Source of the DNA: Brevibacillus brevis
Lineage (GTDB): Bacteria; Bacillota; Bacilli; Brevibacillales; Brevibacillaceae
Direction of reading: 5' to 3'
DNA: 64,000 bases
Assembly: GCF_900637055.1 (NCBI RefSeq)
Contig: NZ_LR134338.1
Coordinates: forward strand, 2,986,001 to 3,050,000
Shown here: positions 23,822 through 34,236 of the stretch, piece after piece
How the letters are laid out: each line of letters opens with the position of its first letter
How positions within the stretch are numbered: position 1 is the first letter of the stretch
Notes under the pieces: generated by a model
What the model was told of the DNA's origin: nothing
Databases searched by the model: none
What the model saw: only the letters and a program-made list of their open reading frames with translations
Program-made: the position numbers and the translations under genes

Positions 23822-24718
23822 TTAGTCCCTTGTGGCGATGTAATCCGGTCTTGGTTTTTGGCCGGAAAAAGGAGCTACCAACCGATTTTCTACGCTGTTG
23901 TAGACCATGAATACATTGCTTCGCGGCATAGGTGTTATATTTCCATTGGAGCCGTGCATGGTATTGCAGTCAAAAAAGACTACTGAACCGGAAGGACCGA
24001 TCATCGTATCGATACCGTGCTGCTCTACCATTTTCTTCAAGCTCTGCTGATCTGGGACACCGTACTCCTGTTTGCGCAAGGATTGCTCATAATGAGACTC
24101 TGGCGTCTGACCTACGCATGAGACAAACGTTTGATGCGAGCCTGGCAGCAATAGCAGCGGCCCGTTGTAATGATAGTTTTCTTCCAGTGAAATCGAGCAA
24201 CTGAGTGCTCTCATGCGCGGCATCCCGTCCTCGACATGCCAGGTCTCGAAGTCGGAGTGCCAGTAAAATTCTTTCCCTGTAAAACCATGCTTGTAATTGA
24301 TCCGGGATTGGTGGATGTAAACCTCACTCCCCAAAATCTGTTGAGCGATAGAGACTAAGCGCGGATGACGAGACAAGTGTTGAAACACGAGGTTATCACG
24401 GTGAACGGCAAAAATGGAACGGACTTCGTTGCTATGCGGCTCGCAAATAACCTCTTTGCGTGTGGACCCGCGGTTTTCTTGCCAGAGTTTGGTCAATTCA
24501 TCGCGCAATTCCTGCACTTCCTCCGGCGAGAAAAATCCTCGCAGACTGATGTAGCCTTTTTTCTCATACGATTGCAGCGACTCCTGCGTAAGCGGCCCTT
24601 CCTTTGTCTTTTCATTCCAGTAGACGACAGGATCTACTCGTTGCAGGAGTGCGGGATGCTCATGGATGCGGGAAGGGTATTGATCTTCTATCAGTAGTTC
24701 AGGTCTTGATTGCTTCAT
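23822..24718 (-). CDS. ectD: Ectoine hydroxylase EctD
   Basis: The 298-residue protein is a non-haem Fe(II)/2-oxoglutarate dioxygenase that converts ectoine to 5-hydroxyectoine. The iron ligands are visible as the HxD of WHSDFETWH and the distal His of NTMHGSNGN; the EctD signature FYWHSDFETWHVEDGMP is intact. Length and motifs are those of working EctD. It follows ectC by about 30 bases and has a strong GGAG-rich ribosome site. Confidence 0.95.
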   Translation of the reverse strand: MKQSRPELLIEDQYPSRIHEHPALLQRVDPVVYWNEKTKEGPLTQESLQSYEKKGYISLRGFFSPEEVQELRDELTKLWQENRGSTRKEVICEPHSNEVRSIFAVHRDNLVFQHLSRHPRLVSIAQQILGSEVYIHQSRINYKHGFTGKEFYWHSDFETWHVEDGMPRMRALSCSISLEENYHYNGPLLLLPGSHQTFVSCVGQTPESHYEQSLRKQEYGVPDQQSLKKMVEQHGIDTMIGPSGSVVFFDCNTMHGSNGNITPMPRSNVFMVYNSVENRLVAPFSGQKPRPDYIATRD

Positions 24719-24748
24719 ACGACAGCTCCTTTCTCCTTTTAAAAATCA

Positions 24749-25132
24749 TTACACTTCCAGCAAAGGGTAAACGCCTTCTTCATCATGGACTTCACGGCCT
24801 GTCAGCGGAGGATTGAAGACGCACACCATCCTCATCTGGCTTCTGGCGCGTAAATAGTGTTTTTCATTTTCCGACAAGGCGTACATCATTCCTGGCTTGA
24901 TCTGGTAAGTCTCGCCGCCTACCACCTCGATTTCTCCCTCGCCTTCTATGCAATAGACGGCTTCCAGATGATTTTTGTACCAGATGAAGGTCTCCGTTCC
25001 CGCCTTGATAATCGTGTCATGCATGGAAAATCCCATGCCATCCTTCTTCAAAAGCATCCGTCTGCTGCTCCATGTTGGCGTATCAATGTCATCCTTGGTC
25101 CCCATAATTTCTTCCAAATGCTTGACGATCAT
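24749..25132 (-). CDS. ectC: Ectoine synthase EctC
   Basis: The 127-residue cupin protein closes the ring of N-gamma-acetyl-diaminobutyrate to ectoine in the cytoplasm. Residues of the cupin barrel with the metal and substrate site ([20 protein letters not shown]) are present and the length is normal. Its ATG overlaps the ectB stop by four bases, so translation is coupled. Confidence 0.95.
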   Translation of the reverse strand: MIVKHLEEIMGTKDDIDTPTWSSRRMLLKKDGMGFSMHDTIIKAGTETFIWYKNHLEAVYCIEGEGEIEVVGGETYQIKPGMMYALSENEKHYLRARSQMRMVCVFNPPLTGREVHDEEGVYPLLEV

Positions 25133-26436
25133 TTTCCTTCACTCCTTTTTCGAAAATCGCCAGATAGGCACTCCTTCACGGCCTCATCCAGCATGTTCAA
25201 GCCTTTGCGCAGCGCCTCTTCGGTGATGGTCAAAGGCGGCATGACTTTCATGACTTCGCTTTTCGGCCCGGATGTCTCCATAATCAGTCCGCGTTGAAAT
25301 GCCCGCGTGCATATTTCTTCTGCCAACCCGTCGACACCCACGGCGATTCCTTGCATCAAGCCCTTCCCTCTCACTTCTCCCGACAGGTCAGGATACGTTT
25401 GCACCAGATGTGACAAATGCGTTTGCACGATGCTCCCCTTTTGCTTGACTGACTCGCTGAGGCTGTCGTCTCGCCAGTACTCCAGCGCTTCGGCTGCCGC
25501 GATGAAGCTGAGATTATTGCCCCGAAAGGTTCCGTTATGCTCGCCCGGCAGCCACACATCAAGCTCCGGCTTCAGGAGTGTAAGCGAAAAGGGCAAGCCG
25601 AATCCCCCAATCGATTTGGACAGGCACACGATGTCAGGTGTAATGTCTGCCTCTTCAAAGCTGAAGAAAGGACCCGTTCGTCCGCATCCCGCTTGCACGT
25701 CATCCACGATTAACAGGATGTCGTGTTTGCGGCAGATACGCTCGATCTGTCTCAGCCACGAGGCACTCGCTACATGGATGCCGCCCTCCCCCTGAACGGT
25801 TTCGAGGATCATAGCTGCGGGGAGAGGTACGCCGCTGCCATCGTCTTCGAGCAGCCGTTCAATATAAACCGTTGTGTCGATCCCCTCGCCCATGTACTTA
25901 TCAAAAGGCAGAGCCATCACATGGGAGAGCGGGACACCTGCTCCCTTTCTTTTCATCCGGTTGCCTGTGGCAGCCAAAGAACCAAGGGTCATTCCGTGAA
26001 AGCCGTTCGTAAAGCTCATGATCATCTCTCTCCCGGTGGCTTTGCGGGCGAGCTTCAATGCTGCTTCCACCGAGTTGGTCCCGGTTGGCCCTGGAAACAT
26101 CACTTTGTAGGAAAGCCCTCTTGGCGTGAGTATACTCTCGTGAAATTGGGTGAGCAGCGCTTCCTTTGCTTCTGTCGCCATATCCAGGCTGTGCGTGATT
26201 CCGTCCTGTTGCAGGTACTCCATCAGCTTTTTCTTGATCGCAGGGTTGTTGTGTCCGTAATTGAGCGCACCCGCACCTGCAAAAAAGTCGATGTACTCCT
26301 TGCCCTGACGATCCCAGACCGTATGCCCGCTCGCCTTGGTGAAGACGACAGGAAAGCTGCGGCAATAACTTCTCACTTCCGATTCCATCTGGTCAAACAC
26401 AGATAAATGTGATCTCGTCTCGACAATCGTTTTCAT
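25129..26436 (-). CDS. ectB: Diaminobutyrate-2-oxoglutarate transaminase EctB
   Basis: The 435-residue class III aminotransferase makes L-2,4-diaminobutyrate from aspartate semialdehyde with glutamate as amino donor. PLP features are seen: the [15 protein letters not shown] stretch and the lysine in [11 protein letters not shown] 26436 follows AAGGAGG; the open frame extends further upstream without a ribosome site. It lies between ectA (11 bases) and ectC (4-base overlap). Confidence 0.95.
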   Translation of the reverse strand: MKTIVETRSHLSVFDQMESEVRSYCRSFPVVFTKASGHTVWDRQGKEYIDFFAGAGALNYGHNNPAIKKKLMEYLQQDGITHSLDMATEAKEALLTQFHESILTPRGLSYKVMFPGPTGTNSVEAALKLARKATGREMIMSFTNGFHGMTLGSLAATGNRMKRKGAGVPLSHVMALPFDKYMGEGIDTTVYIERLLEDDGSGVPLPAAMILETVQGEGGIHVASASWLRQIERICRKHDILLIVDDVQAGCGRTGPFFSFEEADITPDIVCLSKSIGGFGLPFSLTLLKPELDVWLPGEHNGTFRGNNLSFIAAAEALEYWRDDSLSESVKQKGSIVQTHLSHLVQTYPDLSGEVRGKGLMQGIAVGVDGLAEEICTRAFQRGLIMETSGPKSEVMKVMPPLTITEEALRKGLNMLDEAVKECLSGDFRKRSEGK

Positions 26437-26447
26437 GCAAAACCTCC

Positions 26448-26957
26448 TTATGAAATGGTGGGAACGGGACCGATTCGGTACGTCCATTCCGGCTCGTGTG
26501 TACGTCCCGGAAACAATCTTGCGGGAAAGCACTCCGTTACTTCACATTCGGTAGCAAGCTCGTTGGCGATTTTCGTGAAAAGCGCACGGGAAGCGCCGTT
26601 TGAAGGGGAGACTGTCGCCTCCAAAAAACGCACGTCACTCTTGGCTGTTCGCTGAAGCATTGTCCGGAGCATCGCTTTGGCAATTCCTTGACCGCGCTTG
26701 CTCTCGGATACCCCAATCTGCCAAACAAACAAAGTATCCGGAGACTCTGGCGGATGGAAGCCCATTACAAAACCGACAGCTTTGCCTTCTTCCTCTGCAA
26801 TAAGGCATGTGTCCGAAAAATACTTGGCAAACAACAAGTAGGCATAGGAAGAATTCAGGTCAAGCGTCTTTGAATCTCTTGCCAGCTCCCACATGCTTGC
26901 TCCATCCTCCTCAGTCGGCAGGCGCAGGACGATGCGGTCTCGACTTGTCGCTTTCAA
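26448..26957 (-). CDS. ectA: Diaminobutyrate acetyltransferase EctA
   Basis: This GNAT enzyme of about 169 residues acetylates 2,4-diaminobutyrate at the gamma amino group. The acetyl-CoA motif is seen as [10 protein letters not shown]. The frame opens at a GTG at 26966, but that codon overlaps the GGAGG ribosome site; the TTG at 26957, eight bases after GGAGG, is the more likely start. It links the ehu transport genes with the ect synthesis genes in one operon. Confidence 0.93.
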   Translation of the reverse strand: MKATSRDRIVLRLPTEEDGASMWELARDSKTLDLNSSYAYLLFAKYFSDTCLIAEEEGKAVGFVMGFHPPESPDTLFVWQIGVSESKRGQGIAKAMLRTMLQRTAKSDVRFLEATVSPSNGASRALFTKIANELATECEVTECFPARLFPGRTHEPEWTYRIGPVPTIS

Positions 26958-26975
26958 AGATTTCACCTCCTTTCA

Positions 26976-27764
26976 TCAGCCGGCACGAAAGCGGCTCAGA
27001 AACGCCTGCAAACGCGGGCTTTGCGGATTGTAAAAAATTTGCTCGGGAGAACCTTGCTCGACAATCGTGCCACCGTCTGTAAAAATGACGCGATCCGCAA
27101 CATCGCGAGCAAAATCCATCTCATGGGTGATCAACAGCATCGCCATCTCACCTTCCCTGGCGATTTCCTTGATCACGGCAAGCACCTCGCCCACTAGCTC
27201 CGGATCGAGCGCGGACGTTACTTCGTCGAACAGCATGACCTTTGGACGCATCACCAGCGCACGGGCGATTGCCACTCGCTGCTTCTGCCCTCCAGAAAGC
27301 TGGGAAGGATAAGCAGCCAGCTTGTCATCGAGTCCAACTTTTTTCAACATCGTCACGGCCCGTTCTTTTGCCTCCTCCTTGCTCATACCCAAGACATGGA
27401 TCGGAGCCTCTGTTACATTTCGCAGGATGGTCATATGCGGGAACAGATTAAAATGCTGGAAAACCATCCCGATATTCCCACGGATGCTGTGCAAATGCTT
27501 CTCATCCGCCTTGACCAGTCTGCCGCTTACTTGCTTCTGCCATAAATTTTGACCAGCCACCTCAACTGTTCCCTCCGTCGGCTCCTCCAGCGTCATCAAT
27601 ATACGGGCGAGCGTCGTTTTACCGGAACCGCTCGGGCCAATGACCGCAATTTTTTCCCCAGGATGAATATCTAGGTCAATCCCTTTTAAAATTTGCAGGT
27701 CACCATAGGCTTTGCTCACATTTCGGTAACGAACGACTGGTTCCGTCTGTATGCCTGTTTTCAT
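26976..27764 (-). CDS. ehuA: Ectoine ABC transporter ATP-binding protein
   Basis: The 262-residue ATPase of the polar amino acid type has a Walker A motif GPSGSGKTT, the signature LSGGQ, and Walker B VMLFDE. It energises the EhuCD permease. ATG 27764 follows GAGGTG; a GTG at 27773 overlaps the ehuD stop. In this position it serves ectoine and hydroxyectoine import, as in the known ehuABCD system. Confidence 0.9.
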   Translation of the reverse strand: MKTGIQTEPVVRYRNVSKAYGDLQILKGIDLDIHPGEKIAVIGPSGSGKTTLARILMTLEEPTEGTVEVAGQNLWQKQVSGRLVKADEKHLHSIRGNIGMVFQHFNLFPHMTILRNVTEAPIHVLGMSKEEAKERAVTMLKKVGLDDKLAAYPSQLSGGQKQRVAIARALVMRPKVMLFDEVTSALDPELVGEVLAVIKEIAREGEMAMLLITHEMDFARDVADRVIFTDGGTIVEQGSPEQIFYNPQSPRLQAFLSRFRAG

Positions 27765-27769
27765 GTCGA

Positions 27770-28432
27770 TCACCTCTGCATGTACTGTTTATTCCAAGAC
27801 TGCTCCCATTTTTTGATCAAAAGGGAGGAACCGTAGCTAAGCACCAGAAACAGAAGTCCCACCACCGTGAACGCCTCCAGATAACGGAACGATTCGGCAC
27901 CGATGATCTTGGCTGTCGCCAGCATTTCCACTAAGGTAATCGCTGACAGGATGGGCGTCTCCTTGAACATGACGATCAAATAGTTGCCCAGCACGGGGAC
28001 CACTGGACGGATCGCTTGCGGTAAAATAATGCGCAGCCATGTCTGCCCGATGGAAAAGTTCAGTGCCCGTGCTGCTTCCCATTGCCCGCGGGGGACAGCA
28101 TCAATGCCGGATCGGTATACTTCTGACAAATAGCAGCTGTAATGAATACCCAAACCAAGAACACCAGAGGTTAGGGGACCAAGCGAGATGCCAATCGCCG
28201 GAAGCCCGTAAAAGAGAAAGTACAGCTGCACGAGAAGCGGCGTGCTGCGGACAAATTCGATAAATGCCGCGGAAGACCAGGAGAGCACTCGCCTTTTCGA
28301 CCTGCGCCCGAAGGCAAGTACCAAGCCCCCGACCATGGCTAGGACAAAACCGGCCAGCGTCACCACAATCGTCGTTTGGATCGCTTGCAAAATTTCAGGA
28401 AGGATACTCCACGTAAAAGACCAGCTCCACAT
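27770..28432 (-). CDS. ehuD: Ectoine ABC transporter permease EhuD
   Basis: The 220-residue integral membrane protein of the HisM/GlnP type has several hydrophobic segments and the EAA loop ([20 protein letters not shown]). It pairs with EhuC to form the channel. It lies 5 bases from ehuC and overlaps the region of the ehuA start. Confidence 0.9.
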   Translation of the reverse strand: MWSWSFTWSILPEILQAIQTTIVVTLAGFVLAMVGGLVLAFGRRSKRRVLSWSSAAFIEFVRSTPLLVQLYFLFYGLPAIGISLGPLTSGVLGLGIHYSCYLSEVYRSGIDAVPRGQWEAARALNFSIGQTWLRIILPQAIRPVVPVLGNYLIVMFKETPILSAITLVEMLATAKIIGAESFRYLEAFTVVGLLFLVLSYGSSLLIKKWEQSWNKQYMQR

Positions 28433-28437
28433 TTTTC

Positions 28438-29079
28438 TTACGCCCTCCCTGCATGAAAGCGCCTTTCAAGCCACCGCATCGCAAGTGTCAGTGGATACGC
28501 CATGAGAAAGTACATAACCAAAATCATAAAGAATATTTCAAATGTTCTGGACGAGTCGGTTGTACGCAATATCATGCCCTGGAACGTCAAATCCGCAAGA
28601 GTAATCAATGAAATCAGGGATGTACCCTTCAAAAGTTCAATCAACAGATTTCCGAATGCAGGAAGCATCATGACGAGGGCTTGCGGCAAGATGACCAGCT
28701 TCATTCGTTGCCATGCTGTCATATTCAAGGCAATCGCCGCTTCGGTCTGTCCTTTTGGAATCGCCTGAATGGAGCTGCGCACAACCTCTGATCCATAAGC
28801 GCCGTAGTTGAGTCCCAGCGCAATGACTCCCGCAGCCAGAGGCGGTAGTTCGATCCCCAACAGCGGCAAAGCGTAAAATAACCAGAACAACTGCACTAAA
28901 AGAGAGGTCCCGCGAAATAACTCTACGTAAACCGTACTCACAATACGAATGCCGCTCCATCGGCTGAGACATCCAAACCCTGCCAGAAATGCAACAAACA
29001 GAGCGACAAGCACCGACAAGACTGTCACCTGGAGAGTGGTTCCAGCTCCTTTTGCCAATAACGGCAGAAGATCACTCAT
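28438..29079 (-). CDS. ehuC: Ectoine ABC transporter permease EhuC
   Basis: The 213-residue membrane protein is of the same family as its neighbour, with an EAA-type loop (EAAIALNMTAWQRMKLVILP). ATG 29079 is chosen because GGAGGGA lies six bases upstream; a GTG at 29094 overlaps the stop of ehuB. It forms a heterodimer with EhuD. Confidence 0.9.
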   Translation of the reverse strand: MSDLLPLLAKGAGTTLQVTVLSVLVALFVAFLAGFGCLSRWSGIRIVSTVYVELFRGTSLLVQLFWLFYALPLLGIELPPLAAGVIALGLNYGAYGSEVVRSSIQAIPKGQTEAAIALNMTAWQRMKLVILPQALVMMLPAFGNLLIELLKGTSLISLITLADLTFQGMILRTTDSSRTFEIFFMILVMYFLMAYPLTLAMRWLERRFHAGRA

Positions 29080-29093
29080 TGCTTCTCCCTCCA

Positions 29094-30008
29094 CTACGGC
29101 TGCAAAAGCTCATTCGCTGTCATATCACCCGGCAGCTCCTGCTCAGTAAAACCGAAAGGCTTCAAAATTTCCAACAGTTCCCCTGATTCTTTCAGCTTTT
29201 GCAACTCCTCATTGTAGGCTTTCACGAACGCTTCATCCTCTTTGCGGAAGGCCGCTGCCCCATAACCGCGTACGCTCTTCCCTTCAATTTCCGGTTGGAC
29301 AAAATCCATCACACGCTCCAGCTGGTCGTCTTTGGCGCTCTCAAGCATGGCTTGCAGGGATGGACCTGTCATCGTTATGGCATCCGCTCTTCCTGCCTGC
29401 AAAGCGGCTATGGCAGAAGGTTGATCAGGAACAAGCACCATCTGTTCCTTTTTCACTCCCGATTTTTCGAGATACTCCGTTTCGATGCCGCCGCTCATCA
29501 CCGCTACTTTTGCCTGCGGCTTAGCCGCAATGTCTTTGTAGCTTTTAAGACCGAGCGGATTGCCCTTCTTCACTGCGAGAGCCTCCCCGATGCTGTATTC
29601 AGGGTTTGCAAACGCAACCTCTTGTGCCCGTTTTGGAGTGATGTACATACCGGCCGTGATGATGTCAAATCGCTTCGCCTTCAGTCCGGGAATCAGGGAG
29701 CCGAACTCGGTAAGCACGCCATTCATCTCATTGATTCCCATCCGTTTCAGGATCACTCGCGCCACCTCGACCGCTTCTCCCGTCAGCTTTCCATCTGGCG
29801 TGGCATAGGCGTACGGCTTTTCATTGGCGAAGCCTACCGTGACAAACCCCTGGCTCTTGGCTTTTTTCAGCGTATCCTGGCCTGATTCAGTGGTATTCCC
29901 GCCTGCTACTTGCTGGGCTTCCTGTGTTCCCGAGCCGCATCCTCCTAACAGCAAGACACACGTCAGGATCGCCATAGCCCCCCATCTCGCTATGCTAGTC
30001 TTTGTCAT
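29094..30008 (-). CDS. ehuB: Ectoine-binding lipoprotein EhuB
   Basis: The 304-residue substrate-binding protein has a signal peptide ending in the lipobox LGGC, so Cys24 is lipidated and the protein is held on the outside of the membrane. The rest is a family 3 solute-binding protein. It binds ectoine or hydroxyectoine and delivers it to EhuCD. It is the first gene of the nine-gene operon and follows a c-di-AMP riboswitch and terminator; its ribosome site is GAGAGGGG. Confidence 0.92.
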   Translation of the reverse strand: MTKTSIARWGAMAILTCVLLLGGCGSGTQEAQQVAGGNTTESGQDTLKKAKSQGFVTVGFANEKPYAYATPDGKLTGEAVEVARVILKRMGINEMNGVLTEFGSLIPGLKAKRFDIITAGMYITPKRAQEVAFANPEYSIGEALAVKKGNPLGLKSYKDIAAKPQAKVAVMSGGIETEYLEKSGVKKEQMVLVPDQPSAIAALQAGRADAITMTGPSLQAMLESAKDDQLERVMDFVQPEIEGKSVRGYGAAAFRKEDEAFVKAYNEELQKLKESGELLEILKPFGFTEQELPGDMTANELLQP

Positions 30009-30042
30009 TCCTCTTGCCCCTCTCTTTTATGAGAAATGGTAG

Positions 30043-30112
30043 AAAAAAAGTCGGCACATCGCTTCCGCTTCAGGAGGGCCATCCCTGACGGAAAAGCAAA
30101 ATGCGCCGACTG
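30043..30112 (-). terminator. Intrinsic terminator of the riboswitch leader
   Basis: On the minus strand an 11-bp outer stem (30112-30102 with 30059-30049, one wobble) is followed by seven T residues about 35 bases before the ehuB start. Lying between riboswitch and gene, it is the likely expression platform. Confidence 0.88.
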
Positions 30113-30224
30113 ATTTCTCTAAATACGCATGCCAAATATCACGGGAAGAGCCAACCATCTCCTCAATGGACATGGGCGCCCGATACTTGCATCAAAAAGA
30201 TGACATGCAACTGATGTAAGATTA

Positions 30225-30350
30225 CTCTGCTTTAGCCGACGAGGTTAGCTGACGGGTAGGATGGCAGTTTTGCACCCCTTCTGTTTGCACAGAATTAACC
30301 CCTGATAGATGGTTCCCCCGCTTCCGCCATGAGCGGAACTAGGCCCTTAT
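30225..30350 (-). ncRNA. ydaO/yuaA-type c-di-AMP riboswitch
   Basis: The minus-strand leader shows ydaO-class landmarks in order: a GGGGGAACC segment (about 30320-30310), an AGGGGT(T)AAT segment, and near the 3' end the highly conserved ACCCGTCAGCTAACCTCGT (30258-30240) followed by the closing stem. This class binds cyclic di-AMP and turns genes off by termination, and it often controls osmolyte and potassium systems. A strong terminator lies downstream. The leader would lower ectoine uptake and synthesis when c-di-AMP is high. Confidence 0.9.
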
Positions 30351-30429
30351 TTGGTTGAGGTTGGTATCTTGTTCTCCTCTCACGAATCATTATGGTTAAC
30401 TTGGGGGTTATGGTAACATAACTGTCTTT

Positions 30430-31286
30430 ACTAGCTCACCCCGCATATTCCCTTATTTTCAGCCCTCACTCCCTCTCAGATGAAGTTACCCCTGATTACC
30501 AGTCGTATCCAAAGATATCCTTCCATATTCTGTCTCGTCCATTCACATTAAACATAATTAGATTAGTCATTTGTAAAAAAGAAAGGCGAACAAACGGCAC
30601 CTTCCTTTTTCCTCTTTTATTTATCTACGGTGTCCCTGACGCTTACGCAGTAAGACTCCCGTTTCATTTTTTAATGAATTGGTTACTTATTTGAAATGTG
30701 CATGCAAGCCAGTTATCCATTCGTATTTTTCACTGAAGGTTTCTTTAGCACTGGTTCACTCCTTATGAAAGTTATTGCGACCATGACTTCTTTCCACTCT
30801 GCGAATTATAGGGGGTAGTGAGATTAAGTAGCCGATTAATCAACATCCAAATCATTTGCAAACCATCTGCTTTTGTAAAAATCACCGGAACACAGGCACA
30901 ATTGAACGAAATCTTTGTTGCCACTTCTTCTACTTCTTCTATACATCTACGGGTGACACGAGCGGCTCACTTGTACAACAACATCAGGATCATCAAGTGC
31001 TAGAATACGGTTGGCCTGTAGTCCATGAGCAAGGAAAGCACCTGAGATGGAACGCAATGACAGGATGTCCAGCCAGTCGAGCAGCTGCATAGGCGTCTGT
31101 GGCAACGGCACAAGCCAAATGAATACCCAGTAATTCCTTCTTTCCTCGTCCTATTTCTCCATGCTTCACGATTAGAAACTGTCCTTCGATTAACTTCCTC
31201 TACCTTTTTATCTATGCAGCTAGTAAGGAAACCGTAAATTGTATTAACAATCATAATTGTGTGGGTGCAGCTGTCTTGCCGTATCC
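30430..31286. other. Long stretch without intact gene, minus-strand remnants
   Basis: The part next to the riboswitch should hold the operon promoter, which is not clearly identified. Further on, at about 30970-31140, the minus strand has protein-like pieces in different frames (for example ACAVATDAYAAARLAGHPVIAF, then ILALDDPDVVVQVS after a frame change), cut by stops. The remnants suggest a decayed gene of unknown family. A 84-codon frame at 31000-31254 is an out-of-frame product of the same stretch. Confidence 0.4.
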
Positions 31287-32164
31287 TTAATCGATGGAGA
31301 GAATGATCTTTCCATGTGCTTTATGATTGATGATTTGTTCATGTGCTTTTTTGGCATCCTCAAGGGCCAATACTTCTCCGATCTCCGGATGTAAAATCCC
31401 GGTTTGGAGGAACGCCTCAACAGCATGTAGACTCTCCTCGTACTCGTCAGGCAGCGCGTTCCAAAGAGCTAGCCCTAAAATATCTGCTTCTTTCATCATC
31501 GCCAATCTCGGATTGATTTCAATACTGCCCCGATTTCCAACTACAACGACACGGCCATAAGGTGCGAGTATTTTTAGATCAGTCTCCAAATTCACATTTG
31601 CCAAAAACTCGATGATTACATCGGGTCCTCTTTCTTGTGTCAAAGACATGATTTTCTCCATTGAATCTTCCGTGATGTGATCGAGCACGTGTGTAGCTCC
31701 TGAAGCTTTCACCAAAGCTTTTCCCTCTTCTGTACTCGCCGTTCCGATCACGGTCGTCCCTAAGCCTTTTGCCATTTGAACAGCCAATAATCCAACACCG
31801 CCGCTTGCCCCGTGTATCAGAACGGTCTCACCTGGCTTGATTTTCGCCCTGTGAAATAGTGCCCGGTAGGCAGTAAGTGCTGGAATGCCAAGAGACGCCC
31901 CTGTTTCATAGGAAATTGACTCCGGCAAGCGATGGACCGCTTTTGCGTTGCATCAATCACACCGGCGCCATCAAATCCAGGGGTATATGGCAGCTCCGGA
32001 ATATAAAAGGAGTACGTCCCAGTGCGAATATACGTTTCATTTGGGTTTACACCTGCTGCATATAGTTTGACACGTACTTCATGAGGAGCTGGGATCGGTT
32101 CGTTTACTTCCGCGTACTGCAAGACTTCGGGTCCACCAAACTCTACTATTTGAATAGCTTTCAT
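31287..32164 (-). pseudogene. Zinc-free alcohol dehydrogenase / quinone oxidoreductase, internal deletion
   Basis: The first part (from ATG 32164) reads MKAIQIVEFGGPEVLQYAEV to PGFDGAGVID, the N-terminal domain of the MDR quinone reductase family. The frame then shifts and resumes at VHRLPESISYETGASLGI, with the NADPH motif GASGGVG and the rest of the protein intact. About 40-50 residues are missing at the junction near 31950-31930 and the frames do not match. The product is therefore broken. A terminator-like stem (32232-32260) lies upstream, behind the yczE-like gene. Confidence 0.8.
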
Positions 32165-32229
32165 TCGTATTCCTCCCATTCATACAAGGATGTAATGGTC
32201 GATCACTTCTCAGGTTCTATCGATGTATA

Positions 32230-32262
32230 AAACCACCACGCGATAAGCTAGCGTGGTGGTCA
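32230..32262 (-). terminator. Terminator after the yczE-like gene
   Basis: On the minus strand a perfect 10-bp stem (32260-32251 with 32241-32232) is followed by TTTTAT. Confidence 0.8.
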
Positions 32263-32271
32263 TACAGAAAT

Positions 32272-32925
32272 CTATTCTACTAGATTGTTCACGGCTTCTT
32301 TTCCATACGGTTTTGCCATCATTCGTTCCCACAACGGGATAAACTGTTTGATTAATGGTCCAATCGCCAAAGCCGTCACCAGTGTCCCCACCGATACAGG
32401 ACCACCGAGTAAAAAACCTAACAATGTCACTGTGCATTCAATTCCGATTCTGGCTTTGCCGATGTCCCAACCCATTCGTTCATGTAGGGCCAACATGAAG
32501 CTGTCGCGTGGTCCAGCCCCTAGACGTGGCGAGATGTACATTCCTGTACCGAAAGTATAGATGAGCAAACCCGCGGCGAAAAAAACGACTCGCTCCATGA
32601 CTGTCTCTCCGATGGGAACCCATTTCAGCCACATGAATAAGTCGATAAACAGCCCGAAGAAGATCATGTTCAAAAACATGCCCACGGTAGGCTTTATTTT
32701 ACCAATGATATAGGATGCGAAAATAATGCTCGCACCCATGATTTGTGACCACATGCCGATCGTTAATCCAAATGTCTTTTGCAATCCGATATGCAGGGTA
32801 TCCCACGGGGCAACACCCACATTGGCTTCGATCATCGTGGCAATTCCAAATCCCATGACGGCCAATCCAAGCATAAACACACTATACCGAACGATAAGTG
32901 GATGAAACAACAGCTTCCTGTGCAT
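32272..32925 (-). CDS. YczE/YitT-like membrane protein
   Basis: The 217-residue protein has five or more hydrophobic segments and the family motifs EANVGVAPWDTLHIGL and RLGAGPRDSFML, both typical of YczE. ATG 32925 is preceded by AAGGGGG. In many Bacillota such genes lie beside MocR-type regulators; here only a short plus-strand frame of about 29 codons near 33003 remains opposite, with no regulator domain. Transport function is unknown. Confidence 0.85.
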   Translation of the reverse strand: MHRKLLFHPLIVRYSVFMLGLAVMGFGIATMIEANVGVAPWDTLHIGLQKTFGLTIGMWSQIMGASIIFASYIIGKIKPTVGMFLNMIFFGLFIDLFMWLKWVPIGETVMERVVFFAAGLLIYTFGTGMYISPRLGAGPRDSFMLALHERMGWDIGKARIGIECTVTLLGFLLGGPVSVGTLVTALAIGPLIKQFIPLWERMMAKPYGKEAVNNLVE

Positions 32926-33217
32926 GATTTTCCCCCTTATGGGGGTGTTCAACCCCCTCATTCATTGCCCTCTTTCGTTACAACAAGGGGGAGATTGAGC
33001 GAATGCTACGCATCCTTTTGTATCAACAACTGCCAAGACTTGACCAAGCATACGATCACCTACTTTCCTGCCGTGTAAATGATATGGGTTCATGAACTAC
33101 CATTAGGGGGAAATGGCTTCATGTATTCGTTTGCTCTGATTATCAATCAAGTCACATATTTTGTCTACAACTTAAACCATTGAATTCCAGCTTGATATTA
33201 TGCTGGGTTTGTCGAAC
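32926..33217. other. Intergenic stretch
   Basis: It contains the promoter side of the yczE-like gene, a GGGGGT/ACCCCC stem at about 32935-32957 and no intact gene. Confidence 0.4.
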
Positions 33218-34236
33218 TCAAAAAAGACCGCTTATGACTTCCCATATAGAACGGAACAGTAGTCGAAACCAACCTGCCTTTTCCAATTGTTCCGCAGAAA
33301 CCACGTTTACCGTTTTCTCTTGGATCATGTCCATTCCTTGCATTTGGTACGTGTAAGTAATGGTCCCCACCTTTGTTCCGGCAGGAAAAGGTGCAGTGAC
33401 TTCTACTGGCACGAAATTCGTCTGATAGAAAAGCTGAGAAGCATCAGTGCCTTTGGGAACAAGAAAAGAAACGGCTTGCTCAGACAGCACAGGAACCTCT
33501 GTTTTTGTACCCATTTTGACTGGAACGCTCTCCATGCCTTTTGGCGTACTCTTAGCTGCTACCACTTGTTTGAGCTCAAAGTAATCAAAGCCATAGTCCA
33601 CATCTCCGGGTGATCCTGAATAATCGATTTTACCATCGTTGCAACGTCCATTGCGGACATCACGTTTTCCCCCAGTTTCTGGGGGCGGAATGGGATTGGC
33701 ATATCTGTACGGTCAAGTCCAGATACATTGATGAAATGAGATTGTTTCATTCCCAGCCGCTTGGCTTCCGCGTTCATCAATGCTACGAATTGCTGCTCGG
33801 ATCCCGATGCATACTCCGCTAGGGCAACGGCAGCGTCATTTGCAGAATGGACGAGCATTGCCGCAAATAGCTCTTTTACCGTATGCCTCTCCCCGTTCGC
33901 AAGGTCAACGCGAGAACCTATCGTTTTCGAAGCATTTCCCTTGACAGTTACAACATCGCTCCAAGAAATTTCTCCTTTTTTGACTTTATCCGCGATGATG
34001 TATCCGGTCATCATTTTTGTCATACTTGCTGGAGCATACGCTTGGTCTGCGTTTATAGACAATAAGACCTGACCGGTTACTGGTTCAACAAGAACTGCTG
34101 ATCTGAGTTCTAGATCAAGTGATTGAATAGATGGTATTTTCGCAGCTTCAGCAAAAGTAGAGACAGGAGCTACCAAAAGGCAAAGCAAAATCATGAAGCT
34201 AATAAAATAGTTTCTTCCTTCTTTGTTTTTTCTCAA
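33218..34236 (-). pseudogene. D-alanyl-D-alanine carboxypeptidase (DacF/DacA type), internal deletion
   Basis: The upstream frame encodes a signal peptide, the SxxK motif SMTK and the SxN motif SAN of peptidase family S11. After DHPEM the reading frame changes and resumes at DYGFDYFELKQVV, the C-terminal PBP5 domain ending in a hydrophobic anchor helix. About 80-100 residues with the third motif (KTG) are missing, so an active enzyme cannot be made. The break lies near 33600. In spore formers these enzymes trim peptidoglycan. Confidence 0.85.

Noticed and set aside
29199-29885. 228-codon plus-strand frame opposite ehuB
   Set aside because: It is antisense to a clear lipoprotein gene, is rich in His, Arg and Cys, and shows no domain; it is a shadow frame.
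32926-33217. T-box or other riboswitch before the yczE-like gene
   Set aside because: No conserved T-box element or riboswitch core was seen; only a short GC stem without a following T run.
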